A stretch of DNA of 64,000 nucleotides from Candidatus Marisimplicoccus framensis (GCA_905182065.1 CAJIZN010000001.1:186001-250000); one strand, 5' to 3'. Shown: positions 18,074 to 26,899, counted from the first letter of the stretch. Notes: generated by a model from the letters alone, not told the origin. Made by a program: numbers and translations.

Positions 18074-19408
18074 TTAATTAGATTGAGGAATTGATAAAGG
18101 AAGTCCAAAATAGAACTCTAAAACTTTAAGTTTAAATATGTAATCAAACTTAGCTCTAATATTTTCAGAAACAGAAGACTCATATCTTTGCTTAGATTGA
18201 ATAAAATCAAAAGAATTTACTGAGCCAAGTAAAAATCTATCCGAGGCATCTTCAAATGCATTTTTTAATGATTCCAAAGTCTTATTTGAAGCTTCATATA
18301 ACTTGATTGCTCCTTTTAAATCATTATATGCTTGATTAATTGAATTTTCCAGATTTAATTTTTCTTGTTCATATTGATTTTGCAACCTGTTAAGATTTAC
18401 TTTACTTCTTTCAACATTGTTTCTTATCTGTTTTCCTTGAAATATTGGAATATTCAAAGCAAGTCCATATCCTTGACCATCATTTAAATTAAATTGATCA
18501 TTAAAACTAGGAGTATTATCTAAATAAGAAATTCTAGTATTCCATTGATAAAATGAACTAACTGTTGGCTGTAATTGAGATTTTGATATTTGAATATCCT
18601 TCTCAGCTATAGATATGTTGGTCTCCGCTAATTTAATATCATTTCTGAAGGTTAAAGATTTTTCAAGTATTTCCTTAGGTGTTTTAGATAGTATATCTGA
18701 AAAAGGAACACTAAAATCTTCATATGCAATATCAAAACTTTCAAAATCATCAATTAAAAGAAGTTGTGCTAAACTTAACTTTGCATTTCTAAAATTATTT
18801 TCGGCCTGAACAACACTTTGTTCCTGAGATGCTAGATTTGCTTCAATTTCAAAAATTTGTCTTGGTGAAAATGTTCCAATTTCAATTAAATCTTTAGTTC
18901 TTTCAAATTCTAGCTTAGTGATTTCAAGTTGTAATTTTTGAACTTTAAGTATTTCACTATTAAACATGATTTGCAAATAGGAGTTTGCTACTAAAAGCTT
19001 TATATCATCTTTCATATCATCTAGTTGAAACTGTGAAGAAAGAATTTCAAGATTAGCTCTATGAAGTTGATATACATTTCTAAATCCATTATAGACATCT
19101 AAACCAACACCTGCACTCATAGATGAAAATGAAGTGGTTATATCTTCAATTACATTAGTTGTAATATTAATCCCTCTACCAATGTTCCATTGGTGGTTAG
19201 CTGATGCTGAAACTCTTGGTAGAAAATTTCCTATTGCATCAGATTTAGCTATTTCAGAGTTAAGTAAGTTTAATTCTGATTGCTTTATACTTATATTTTT
19301 CTCAATTGCCATTTCAACAGCATCCTGAAGTGTTAAAACATTATCACCTGATTGAGAAAAAGCAAGTGTTGAAGAAAATAGAGTTAAAAGAATATATTTT
19401 TTTATCAT
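18074..19408 (-). CDS. TolC-family outer-membrane efflux protein
   Basis: 444 residues. The N-terminus MIKKYILLTLFSSTLAFSQ is a signal peptide. Two repeats of the outer-membrane efflux fold follow, each with long alpha-helical hairpins; LTLQDAVEMAIEKNISIKQ is the typical first-repeat opening and LALNIPIFQGKQIRNN the typical second-repeat beta segment. The family forms trimeric channels spanning the outer membrane and periplasm. It directly follows an HlyD-type adaptor and MacB-type permeases, so it is the exit duct of that pump. Confidence 0.93.
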   Translation of the reverse strand: MIKKYILLTLFSSTLAFSQSGDNVLTLQDAVEMAIEKNISIKQSELNLLNSEIAKSDAIGNFLPRVSASANHQWNIGRGINITTNVIEDITTSFSSMSAGVGLDVYNGFRNVYQLHRANLEILSSQFQLDDMKDDIKLLVANSYLQIMFNSEILKVQKLQLEITKLEFERTKDLIEIGTFSPRQIFEIEANLASQEQSVVQAENNFRNAKLSLAQLLLIDDFESFDIAYEDFSVPFSDILSKTPKEILEKSLTFRNDIKLAETNISIAEKDIQISKSQLQPTVSSFYQWNTRISYLDNTPSFNDQFNLNDGQGYGLALNIPIFQGKQIRNNVERSKVNLNRLQNQYEQEKLNLENSINQAYNDLKGAIKLYEASNKTLESLKNAFEDASDRFLLGSVNSFDFIQSKQRYESSVSENIRAKFDYIFKLKVLEFYFGLPLSIPQSN

Positions 19409-19419
19409 TTTTATTTTTT

Positions 19420-20559
19420 TTATCTGTCCTCCCTAAATGAATCAAAAGCTGATTCTTCAGGTTCAATCTTAATCGGTTCTGTTTTATTCCAGATTTTAAT
19501 TTTATCTGTCATTTCTAGTCCAGTTAAAATCTCAACTTTAATTCCATCTGATAATCCAACAGTAATGTCTCTTCTTTCAAAATTTTGAGAAGATGTCTCA
19601 ACCTCAACATATGGTACTGATGTTCTTCTGTCAAATTGTAACAAAGCCTCAGCAATTACCATTATATCTTGTCTGTTATCAACAACTAGTGATCCATTTG
19701 CGCTGTATCCTGCTCTTATAAATGAACTTTCATCTAGAGTAAGATCAGCCTCAATTTTAAATTGGACTGCACCTCCAGCTTCAGTACCTTTTGGAGCAAC
19801 AAATTTTAATCTTGCCTGAAAATCTTTATCAGGAATAGCAGCCATACTTACGCTTAGGTCCTGACCAACCTCTAACTTTCCAACTTCTGCTTCATCAACT
19901 TGCCCCTCAAAGATCATCTTATTTAAATCTGCAATTATCGCAACTGTTGATCCGGAATTAAAGCTATTAGCTGCAATTACTTGATCACCTAGTTTAATTG
20001 GAATCTCAAGAATAGTTCCAGTGATAGTAGCTCTAATATTTGTGTTTGCAGTTGATGATCCAGAGACAGATCCTTTTCTAATAATTTCTAAATCATTTTG
20101 TGCTGCTTGTAAATTTTCTTTTGCAGTATTGAATCTTAATTCTGCGTCTTCATATTCTTGTTGAGAAATTATTTGCTTTGAAAATAATTCTTCTGCTCTT
20201 TGCATCTGTCTTTCAGCATTCCTAACATTTAATTCCGCAGCGTTTACTTGAGATTGAGCGCCATAAACAGATCTCTCATCTGGAACTACTTTAATTATTG
20301 CAATCAAATCACCATTATTAACCATGTCACCTTCTTCTACCATTATTTCTGAAATGATTCCATTTAATTGAGGTTTTATTTCAACCTCATCCTCAGGAAT
20401 AACTGTACCTGTCACAACAGATGTTTTTTGAATACTTGAGGTAAATGCAGTAGTTGTGTCATATTGAATTGCTGCTGTACTATTTGTTCTGACGAAATAG
20501 GCAATAGCTAATAGAAAACCTAAGATTAATACTATAATTCCGATATTTTTAAATTTCAT
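19420..20559 (-). CDS. Periplasmic adaptor subunit of MacAB/RND-type efflux pump
   Basis: 379 residues. One N-terminal membrane helix (about 5-24), then a beta-barrel/lipoyl domain (SVVTGTVIPEDEVEIKPQLN; IIVEEGD-type lipoyl half near residue 76), a coiled-coil hairpin (about 100-160, NAAELNVRNAERQMQRAEEL), the second lipoyl half (TGTILEIPIKLGDQVI), and a beta-barrel and membrane-proximal domain. This is the HlyD/MacA layout linking an inner-membrane transporter to a TolC duct. It sits between the permease and tolC-like genes. Confidence 0.94.
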   Translation of the reverse strand: MKFKNIGIIVLILGFLLAIAYFVRTNSTAAIQYDTTTAFTSSIQKTSVVTGTVIPEDEVEIKPQLNGIISEIMVEEGDMVNNGDLIAIIKVVPDERSVYGAQSQVNAAELNVRNAERQMQRAEELFSKQIISQQEYEDAELRFNTAKENLQAAQNDLEIIRKGSVSGSSTANTNIRATITGTILEIPIKLGDQVIAANSFNSGSTVAIIADLNKMIFEGQVDEAEVGKLEVGQDLSVSMAAIPDKDFQARLKFVAPKGTEAGGAVQFKIEADLTLDESSFIRAGYSANGSLVVDNRQDIMVIAEALLQFDRRTSVPYVEVETSSQNFERRDITVGLSDGIKVEILTGLEMTDKIKIWNKTEPIKIEPEESAFDSFREDR

Positions 20560-20577
20560 TTTTTTTATTTTAATTAA

Positions 20578-21852
20578 TTACTCTTCTCTTAAAGCCTCAA
20601 TAGGCTTAATACTTACAGCTCTCTCAGCTGGAATTAGTCCAATAAGTGTTCCTAAAGTCACCATAGTAATAAATGCACCAAATACAATAGCTAAAGGAAC
20701 AGTTGGGTTTGTAAAGGGAAAGTCTTCCAAACCTGAAGTACCTATATTTATAACAAATAGTAAAAAGGCACCAACAGTAATTCCTATTATTCCTGCTACT
20801 AATTGTAAGAAAAACTGATTCTAATACAATCTGAATCTTAACTTCTCCTGGAGTTGCACCTAATGCTCTTCTAATACCTAGTTCATTTGTTCTTTCTTTT
20901 ACTGCAATTAACATTATATTCCCAATTCCAATAACACCAGCAAAAATTGTTGCAATTCCCACAACTAGAGATAAGAAAATCATACCCTTTGAAAATTTAG
21001 TAATACTTTCAAACAGTGCACCAATATTAAATTTTCCAAATGCTCTATCATCTTCAGGTGATACATTTTTAAGAACTTTAAGGTTAGATAATACAGTTTC
21101 TTCTAGATAATTTGGATTAACATAGTTATATCCTGATACAAACATAAATCCAAATTTATCTCCTCGATTATAAATTTTAGCAAAAGTGGTATGGAATAGT
21201 TACATCAGAATCTGATCCAAACCCACTCCCTTGTGAAATTTTGTAACTCCTACTACTTTAAAGTTTACATTATTAATTTCAATATATTTTCCAAGCGGAT
21301 CTTCACCTTCAGTAAATAATCTTTCTTGTGTTCCTTCACCAATAACAGCTACTTTTCTCTCATATTTAATATCATCGTCATTAATATACCTACCACCATC
21401 AAATATTTTAATAACAGATATTTTAGCATAAACTGGAAAATTTCCAAAAATATTAAAGTTGTCAGACTTTGTTCCCCTGACTACAAGTGGAGGTGAACCT
21501 GAAAAAGCACCAGCTTGAAGGCCTGGTGCAACATACTCAATTTCAGGTATTCTATTCTTAATTAGTCAACATCATTTAATCTAAATATAGGACGCCTCCC
21601 CTCTTCAAATCCATTATACGGAATTGAAGTTCTTTGTGCCCATACTCCCATTGAATTTTTACTCATCCCACTAAAAGCTTCATCAAAACCGTTTTGAATT
21701 CCTGTTGCAGAACCTGCCAAAGCTATATATATGAATATGCCCCAGAAAACTCCAATAGTTGTGATAATAGTCCTAGTCTTATTTTTTGAAATAGATTCAA
21801 AAATTTCATCCCAAGTATCTCTATCAAATATTTTTTTTAAACTATTCATCAT
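20578..21852 (-). pseudogene. MacB/FtsX-type ABC permease, second copy, broken by four frameshifts
   Basis: Read across frames this is a second MacB-like permease of about 425 residues. The first frame (21852 to about 21560) gives MMNSLKKIFDRDTWDEIFES, the first membrane helix and the start of the periplasmic domain. Breaks follow near 21560, 21236, 21180 and 20808. Joining the frames restores GLQAGAFSGSPPLVVRG, PLGKYIEINNVNFKVVGV, ERTNELGIRRALGATPGEV (coupling helix to the ATPase) and a closing GLIPAERAVSIKPIEALREE with stop at 20578-20580. The four shifts are two of each sign and sum to zero. Residue conservation looks normal between breaks, so error is more likely than decay, but this gene has the densest breaks in the window. 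It would pair with the intact permease upstream. Confidence 0.85.
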
Positions 21853-23074
21853 TTAATGCTACAATTGGTTTGATTTGAGCAGCTCTTTTAGCTGGAATAT
21901 ATCCAGCAATTACTCCAAATATTATCAATATTACTGTTGCTGATAAAGCAATATTTAGATTTACCCCTGCTCTAGTAATAAAAAATTCTTGAAGAGCCCC
22001 AGAATCTAAAGAATTAAGAATTATGATTCCTAAAATCATTCCTAAGAAACCAGATATAGCAGTAATAAAAATTGATTCAGTTAAAATCATTTTTATTATC
22101 TCACTAGGTTCTGCTCCTAGTGCTTTTCTAATACCAAGTTCTTTTGTTCTTTCCTTTACTATAAAAACCATAATATTAGAAATTCCTATGATTCCTGCAA
22201 TCAGTGTTCCTATTCCAACAAACGTCACAATTATTTGTAAAGCATTCGCAAACTGCATGGATCTATCTATCTCATCTGCTACATTTCTAACTCTAATTCC
22301 ACTTGGATCAGTAGGGTCAACTGATTTTATTTTTTTCAAGAAAGATTTAATATTATCAGATAATTTTACAGCTCCTGATCCACCTATTGTTTGATCAAAA
22401 GTAATTCCAATGTTTCCAACCACATCAGTTCCTTTTAAAATTTGTTGTCTTGTAGTATAAGGAATGATTAATTTATTTTCCTCTGTATCACCACTAGTGT
22501 CTTGAAACACACCGACCACTTTAAAGGATCTGGAGCCAAGGTTTATAAATCTTCCTATAGGATCTTCTCCTTTAAAAATATCTCTAGCTACCAATCTTCC
22601 AATTGTAGTGACTTTATTTTTTTCTTTAATATCTTTTTCATTAATATATCTTCCCTTCATTAAGACATGCTTTTCGATAATTTGATTCGCAGGAGATACT
22701 GCTGATATATCAAAATCGAATGTTTCTAATCCATATGAGATTGACTCTCTCACAAATAGAGCAGGATTTATATATTCAATAGAATTTTCAAATTCTTTCT
22801 GTAAAGCAGCTATATCTCGATTTTTTAATTGGATTCGTCTATTTGTTTTAAATCCATCAAATGGTTTAGTAGTTTTTCCAGGATATACATATATAACATT
22901 ATTGGCATTATTTAGAAATAAATCACTGTAAGAGTTTTTTAATCCTTCTCCAAGTCCAAAAAGAATTATAAATATAAAAATACCCAGTGAGACTGTAATG
23001 CCCGAGAGTGCTGTCCTAAGTTTATTCTTTTGAATAGACTGAAATATTTCTTTCCAACGTTCTATATTAAACAT
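21842..23074 (-). CDS. MacB/FtsX-family ABC transporter permease
   Basis: 410 residues. Four membrane helices in the MacB layout: one near residue 20-42, then a large periplasmic domain (about 45-285), then three helices (about 285-395). The cytoplasmic coupling segment ERTKELGIRKALGAEPSEI and the C-terminal YIPAKRAAQIKPIVALNDE are hallmarks. MacB-type transporters are mechanotransmitters that drive export of peptides, lipoproteins or drugs through TolC. The start overlaps the ATPase stop by 8 bases and the stop overlaps the second permease by 11 bases: a tight operon. Confidence 0.93.
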   Translation of the reverse strand: MFNIERWKEIFQSIQKNKLRTALSGITVSLGIFIFIILFGLGEGLKNSYSDLFLNNANNVIYVYPGKTTKPFDGFKTNRRIQLKNRDIAALQKEFENSIEYINPALFVRESISYGLETFDFDISAVSPANQIIEKHVLMKGRYINEKDIKEKNKVTTIGRLVARDIFKGEDPIGRFINLGSRSFKVVGVFQDTSGDTEENKLIIPYTTRQQILKGTDVVGNIGITFDQTIGGSGAVKLSDNIKSFLKKIKSVDPTDPSGIRVRNVADEIDRSMQFANALQIIVTFVGIGTLIAGIIGISNIMVFIVKERTKELGIRKALGAEPSEIIKMILTESIFITAISGFLGMILGIIILNSLDSGALQEFFITRAGVNLNIALSATVILIIFGVIAGYIPAKRAAQIKPIVALNDE

Positions 23075-23765
23075 TTTTGATAATGTTTTGTTTTACTTTT
23101 TTATCTTCAACTATTACTCCATCTTTAAGTCGAACTACTCTTTTACACATTTCTGCAATATCTTGTTCGTGAGTTACGACTAAAATAGTTTTACCTTCAT
23201 TATTTATTTTTTGAATTAAAGCCATTACTTCCATTGAAGTCTTAGAGTCAAGCGCACCAGTAGGTTCATCTGCAAGTAAAACTTTTGGATTTGATGCTAA
23301 AGCTCTCGCTATTGCAACTCTTTGCTTTTGACCACCCGATAATTCACTTGGTAAATGGGTAGACCAATCTTTAAGCCCTACTTTATCTAAATAATTAAGA
23401 GCAATTACTTGTCTTTCTTTTCTAGGTATACCCTGATAATATAGTGGTAAAGCAACATTCTCAAGAGCATTTTTGTAATTAATTAAGTTAAAAGATTGAA
23501 AAACAAAACCTAAAAACTTATTTCTATAGTTGGCTGCCTTTTTTTCATCCATATCTGCAATACGAATTTTATCAAGGTCATAAGTTCCATTGTCTGAATT
23601 ATCTAACATACCTAAAATATTAAGTAATGTAGATTTTCCAGAACCTGAAGATCCCATTATAGCGACTAATTCACCATCATTAACAGAAAAATCAATGCCT
23701 TTAAGAACATGTAATGAAGATGAACCCATTTCATAAGACTTATGTAAATTTTTAATTTCTATCAT
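23067..23765 (-). CDS. ABC transporter ATP-binding protein (MacB/LolD type)
   Basis: 232 residues, one nucleotide-binding domain. Walker A is MGSSGSGKSTLLN (about residues 36-48), the Q-loop is FVFQSFNLI, the signature is LSGGQKQRVAIARAL, Walker B is KVLLADEPTGALDS, and the switch His is in LVVTHEQD. This is the LolD/MacB subgroup that partners separate FtsX-like permeases. First gene of the export operon, with a TAnnTTTG box just upstream and an inverted repeat 82 bases upstream of the ATG. Confidence 0.95.
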   Translation of the reverse strand: MIEIKNLHKSYEMGSSSLHVLKGIDFSVNDGELVAIMGSSGSGKSTLLNILGMLDNSDNGTYDLDKIRIADMDEKKAANYRNKFLGFVFQSFNLINYKNALENVALPLYYQGIPRKERQVIALNYLDKVGLKDWSTHLPSELSGGQKQRVAIARALASNPKVLLADEPTGALDSKTSMEVMALIQKINNEGKTILVVTHEQDIAEMCKRVVRLKDGVIVEDKKVKQNIIKNV

Positions 23766-23773
23766 ATATTTTG

Positions 23774-23781
23774 CAAAATTA
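23774..23781 (-). promoter_or_regulatory. Candidate -7 promoter box for the export operon
   Basis: Minus-strand TAATTTTG fits TAnnTTTG, is followed by C and lies 8 bases before the ATPase ATG, so the transcript would have almost no leader. Confidence 0.45.
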
Positions 23782-23846
23782 CCTAAATTCTAAATATTAG
23801 AACATATAATAATAGTAAAGTTTATTTTAAGTGCATAAAAACATTA

Positions 23847-23867
23847 GTACTATGTTATACAAAGTAC
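23847..23867. promoter_or_regulatory. Imperfect 21-base inverted repeat, candidate operator
   Basis: GTACTATGT-TAT-ACAAAGTAC: 9-base arms with one mismatch around a 3-base centre. It lies between the winged-helix regulator gene and the ABC export operon it may control. Size and symmetry fit a dimeric winged-helix site; binding is inference. Confidence 0.4.
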
Positions 23868-23891
23868 CGAATAATTTATTTATTAAACAAT

Positions 23892-24188
23892 TCATTTTTC
23901 AGTTTTATTTGTTTCATAGGATTTTAATGAGATGAAAAAAAGTTCAAAAGATTTTCTCCCTTTTGAGGTTATAAAACATGAAGTCAAAGGATAATTACCT
24001 TCAAATTTCTTTTTAATCTTTATACACCCTGCATCTTCCAGCTTTTTTATTTGAATACTAATATTACCCTTGGTTGCACCTGAAACTTCCATTAATTTTT
24101 TAAAGCTTGCACTCTCAACTGTAAATAAAAACGAAAGAATCTTTAATCGAATCGGATTAAAAAGTAACTTCTCTAATTCTTTATTCAT
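23892..24188 (-). CDS. Winged-helix transcriptional regulator
   Basis: 98 residues. It matches the small winged-helix group (ArsR/MarR-like, DUF7343 or HTH_27-type) that opens with LFNPIRLKILSFLF, has the recognition helix in GATKGNISIQIKKLEDAG, and a beta wing CIKIKKKFEGNYPLTSCFIT. No ligand or metal-binding cysteines beyond two scattered ones are seen. It overlaps the upstream membrane-protein gene by 8 bases, so the two are coupled, and it lies directly before the MacAB-like export genes. A repressor of the pair and perhaps of the pump is a reasonable guess, not shown. Confidence 0.85.
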   Translation of the reverse strand: MNKELEKLLFNPIRLKILSFLFTVESASFKKLMEVSGATKGNISIQIKKLEDAGCIKIKKKFEGNYPLTSCFITSKGRKSFELFFISLKSYETNKTEK

Positions 24189-24750
24189 CAGTTTTCATTC
24201 TAGATAGCATAATTCCGGGGATCAATAATCCAAGAGTTATTCCAATCATATTCACTATTAAAAAATTTTGATCTGGATTTTGATTCAACTTGAAAATGAA
24301 AACAAATATAACCATACCGCCTATTGTTAAGGGTTTAAATTTAATAATCATTCCAGTCATAACAACAACAAGACCTAGGAGAAATAAAATATCTGGAACT
24401 GGATTAATTCCTTTATACAGAGAAAAAAGTGTTATCATTAGCCACCCAAAGCCAAATACTCCCCATATAATTTTGATAGCTCTACCTAATGTTGTTGAAT
24501 AACCTATCTCTTTATATTTTTTTATGTTCCAACGTGTCATATAGATCATGCCTATCATTGGTAAAAATATCCAGTATATTCCAGCAGAATAATATGTTTG
24601 TTGAATAAATGCAGGGAAAACATAGTGAATCAAACTCATTATGTTTATAAATATTCCCCAGAAAATTAAGTTAAAACTTAAAGGCTTTAGTTTGGTCCTA
24701 GTCTCATTAATTATGTCATTAATAATTTTTATCTGATCTGAATTTGTCAT
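24181..24750 (-). CDS. Five-helix membrane protein of unknown function, paired with regulator
   Basis: 189 residues with a short soluble N-terminus (ending KLKPLSFN) and about five membrane helices (near residues 25-47, 57-72, 92-112, 118-136, 142-186). I do not recognise a named family. Its gene ends inside the start of the winged-helix regulator gene. Small membrane proteins coupled to such regulators are common in flavobacteria, where the membrane protein may sense envelope state; that role is inference. The promoter region just upstream contains overlapping palindromes. Confidence 0.75.
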   Translation of the reverse strand: MTNSDQIKIINDIINETRTKLKPLSFNLIFWGIFINIMSLIHYVFPAFIQQTYYSAGIYWIFLPMIGMIYMTRWNIKKYKEIGYSTTLGRAIKIIWGVFGFGWLMITLFSLYKGINPVPDILFLLGLVVVMTGMIIKFKPLTIGGMVIFVFIFKLNQNPDQNFLIVNMIGITLGLLIPGIMLSRMKTDE

Positions 24751-24761
24751 CTTTTTTTATA

Positions 24762-24769
24762 CAAATGTA
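24762..24769 (-). promoter_or_regulatory. Candidate -7 box for the membrane protein/regulator pair
   Basis: Minus-strand TACATTTG fits TAnnTTTG and ends 11 bases before the ATG. Its first two bases overlap the palindrome at 24768-24779. Confidence 0.5.
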
Positions 24770-24789
24770 AACTAGTTTATAATATAAAC
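24768..24789. promoter_or_regulatory. Two overlapping perfect palindromes, candidate autoregulatory operator
   Basis: TAAACTAGTTTA (24768-24779) is a perfect 12-base palindrome and GTTTATAATATAAAC (24775-24789) is a perfect 15-base palindrome around a central A. They share the middle half-site, giving three alternating TAAAC half-sites that abut and overlap the -7 box. That is where a repressor would block polymerase. Confidence 0.5.
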
Positions 24790-24805
24790 CTAATTAATAA
24801 AAAAA

Positions 24806-25017
24806 TTATCCTGCTTTGTTTGTTTTATATATTTTCCAAATAATCAATCCTATTAATATATATGGAATAGACATTAAATAAACAATACCCCTATTTAATC
24901 CCTTGGCTGATTCGTAACCCTGATCAGTTTCCATCATAGCACTTAACATGGAACATTGTGACTGAACATCAACAGTCATTAGAAAAATAAAATAAAAAAT
25001 AGATAGTATTTCTTCAT
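24806..25017 (-). CDS. Small membrane protein at the end of the oxidase-assembly cluster (frameshifted)
   Basis: Too short and broken to stand out as one frame. ATG at 25015-25017 overlaps the DUF420 gene stop and begins MKKYYLFFILFF, a signal or membrane segment, then hits TAA after a T-rich run near 24980. Shifting one base continues MTVDVQSQCSMLSAMMETDQ, then NRGIVYLMSIPYILIGLIIW (a second membrane helix) and ends KIYKTNKAG with stop 24806-24808. The total is about 70 residues. The signal, Cys-Ser-Met segment and single C-terminal helix resemble small proteins I recall next to DUF420/SCO genes in flavobacteria; a metal-handling role is only a guess. One Cys is visible in the CSM motif. Confidence 0.65.
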
Positions 25018-25556
25018 CAGTGAATATAATAAGGTGAAATCATAAGATAAACCACAACACCTGTAATTGCAATATACAGCCATATAGGGAATGTAATTCT
25101 AGCTATTCTTTTGTGTTTATCAAACATTTTAGAGATAGCTCTTACATAAGTGATAAGTACCATAGGAACAATAAAGATGGATAGTGTTATATGGGTTATT
25201 AAAATAAAAAAGTATACATATCTTATAAATCCTTCCCCTCCATATTGAGTTGCATCTGTAGTCATGTGATAAAGTATGTACATGACTAAGAATACTAAAG
25301 ATAAGGATATTGACACCTTCATTAAAAGCTCATGTTGTTTGATCTTTTTATTTTTTACACTATAAAGAGCGCTAATCAAAAGTATAGCAGTCAGACCATT
25401 TATTGAAGCATAAATAGGTGGTAAAAATGTTAGTTGAGGAAGAGATGTTATTCTTATATTAAATAGAATTAAAACTACAACAGGAATAACTATAGAAACT
25501 ATAATTATTAAAGTTTTATATTTTAAACCTTGACCTGAATTCTCAATTTTACTCAT
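25017..25556 (-). CDS. DUF420 family membrane protein (oxidase assembly, CtaM-like)
   Basis: 179 residues with five predicted membrane helices. Conserved histidines for this family are visible in the helices: KQHELLMK, LYHMTTD, ILITHITLSI and the final PYYIH region. DUF420/CtaM-like proteins are needed for heme-copper oxidase maturation in Gram-positives and are found beside oxidase genes. Here it overlaps the SCO gene by 8 bases and closes the respiratory block with the small protein downstream. Confidence 0.85.
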   Translation of the reverse strand: MSKIENSGQGLKYKTLIIIVSIVIPVVVLILFNIRITSLPQLTFLPPIYASINGLTAILLISALYSVKNKKIKQHELLMKVSISLSLVFLVMYILYHMTTDATQYGGEGFIRYVYFFILITHITLSIFIVPMVLITYVRAISKMFDKHKRIARITFPIWLYIAITGVVVYLMISPYYIH

Positions 25557-26247
25557 TAATTAATTTTTTTATATCATAGCTTAGCATATCTGTACCTTGC
25601 ATACTAGCATTGATATCATTAATACCTAAATAATACATTATTGGGTTGCCAAAACTATCCCTTCTAGATCGAATATAACCATCTTTATCAATAAGTGCAA
25701 AATATCCTTGATGCTCAAAACCTCCTGCAAAATCTGCATTTTGATTTGCATAAATATTAAATCCAATATTTGCAAGCTCATATATGTAGTCTTTTTCACC
25801 TGTTAAAAAATGCCAGTTTTGAGATTTAATATCTAGCGCTTCAGAATATTTCTTTAAAATATATGGTGTGTCATTTTTAGGATCAATGGTTATGGAGATA
25901 ATTCCAAAATCATTTGAATCTCCCAATTGTTCATCCAGAGACTTCATGTTTTTATTCATTTCAATACAAATATCAGGGCATCTGGTAAAGAAGAACTCTA
26001 ACACATATACCTTCCCCAACATATCATCATTTGAGATTAATATTGAGTCTTGATTAGTTAAAACAAAATCAGGAGCTTTTCTTTTTTCGTCAGAAATTGT
26101 TAAATATGATAGCCTCTGATTAGTATTAAGTCTATTAGAGTCTTTAATATCGGAGTTAGCTACTCTTTCATAAATCTTAGGCAAAGAAAAAATTCCAAAA
26201 AGAATTATAACTATTAGTAATCCAATATATTTTATATTATTATTCAT
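25549..26247 (-). CDS. SCO family protein (copper delivery to CuA of oxidase)
   Basis: 232 residues. N-terminal membrane anchor (about 7-25), then a thioredoxin-like domain. The copper-binding CX3C motif is in FFTRCPDICIEMNKNM (about residues 92-107), and the ligand His is probably in GFEHQGYFALIDKDG near residue 178. SCO proteins carry copper to the CuA centre of subunit II, encoded in this block by coxB. It overlaps the neighbouring SCO-like gene by 8 bases and the DUF420 gene by 8. Confidence 0.93.
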   Translation of the reverse strand: MNNNIKYIGLLIVIILFGIFSLPKIYERVANSDIKDSNRLNTNQRLSYLTISDEKRKAPDFVLTNQDSILISNDDMLGKVYVLEFFFTRCPDICIEMNKNMKSLDEQLGDSNDFGIISITIDPKNDTPYILKKYSEALDIKSQNWHFLTGEKDYIYELANIGFNIYANQNADFAGGFEHQGYFALIDKDGYIRSRRDSFGNPIMYYLGINDINASMQGTDMLSYDIKKLINE

Positions 26248-26899
26248 TAAATAAAGAGTCGTTTTTCTTTAATGCTAATCTATATTCAGCAAGAATAATC
26301 TTAACATCATCTACCATCTTATTATTAATTTCTGCAACAGATTGAGAATTAAAACCATAAAGCAATCCAATATCTTCATCATCATCCCTCCCCCTCAAGC
26401 TAAGATCCCTGTCTACTATGAAGACATAGGGTGTGCTGTAGTTCTTATCTAACTCAAGATTGGTTTTAAAACTATCAAATACCATTTCAATATTTGTTTG
26501 TGTAGTTGGAATAAAATTCCATTTTTTTAAATCAGTCCCAACGCCACTAATCAACTCTGCTTTAAGATCTGTAATTGCTTGAGATTCTTCTTTATTATAA
26601 ATAATAACAAACTGAAAGTCTTGAAACTCATAGAACCTCTTGTAAATTTTTTGATTTAAGTTTAAAGCCTCTGATTTTTTATTCTCTATATCCCCTCCCC
26701 AAAAACCAACAATTGAGATTTTATCTTTAAATGATACTTCAGATTCATTACCATCGAGATTCTTTATATCATTTACCTTTTCTGTTAATACTGGAAGTCT
26801 TGCAAAATTATTAATACCTGTAGAAAGGAATACGTAAACAAATATTGGAAAGAAAAATAGAAAGCCTAGTATCAGATACTTTTTAAAGTCGTTACTCAT
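26240..26899 (-). CDS. Membrane-anchored thioredoxin-fold protein lacking the SCO cysteines
   Basis: 219 residues. One N-terminal helix (about 8-28), then a soluble domain whose secondary-structure order resembles SCO/thioredoxin (KISIVGFWGGDIEN at the position of the active-site loop, FQFVIIYN, TPYVFIVDRDLSLRG). The CX3C is replaced by GGDIENK and no cysteine occurs anywhere in the protein, so it cannot bind copper as SCO does. Located between subunit IV and SCO. Probably an assembly factor or structural partner; I infer kinship to SCO from fold pattern and place only. Confidence 0.75.
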   Translation of the reverse strand: MSNDFKKYLILGFLFFFPIFVYVFLSTGINNFARLPVLTEKVNDIKNLDGNESEVSFKDKISIVGFWGGDIENKKSEALNLNQKIYKRFYEFQDFQFVIIYNKEESQAITDLKAELISGVGTDLKKWNFIPTTQTNIEMVFDSFKTNLELDKNYSTPYVFIVDRDLSLRGRDDDEDIGLLYGFNSQSVAEINNKMVDDVKIILAEYRLALKKNDSLFNE

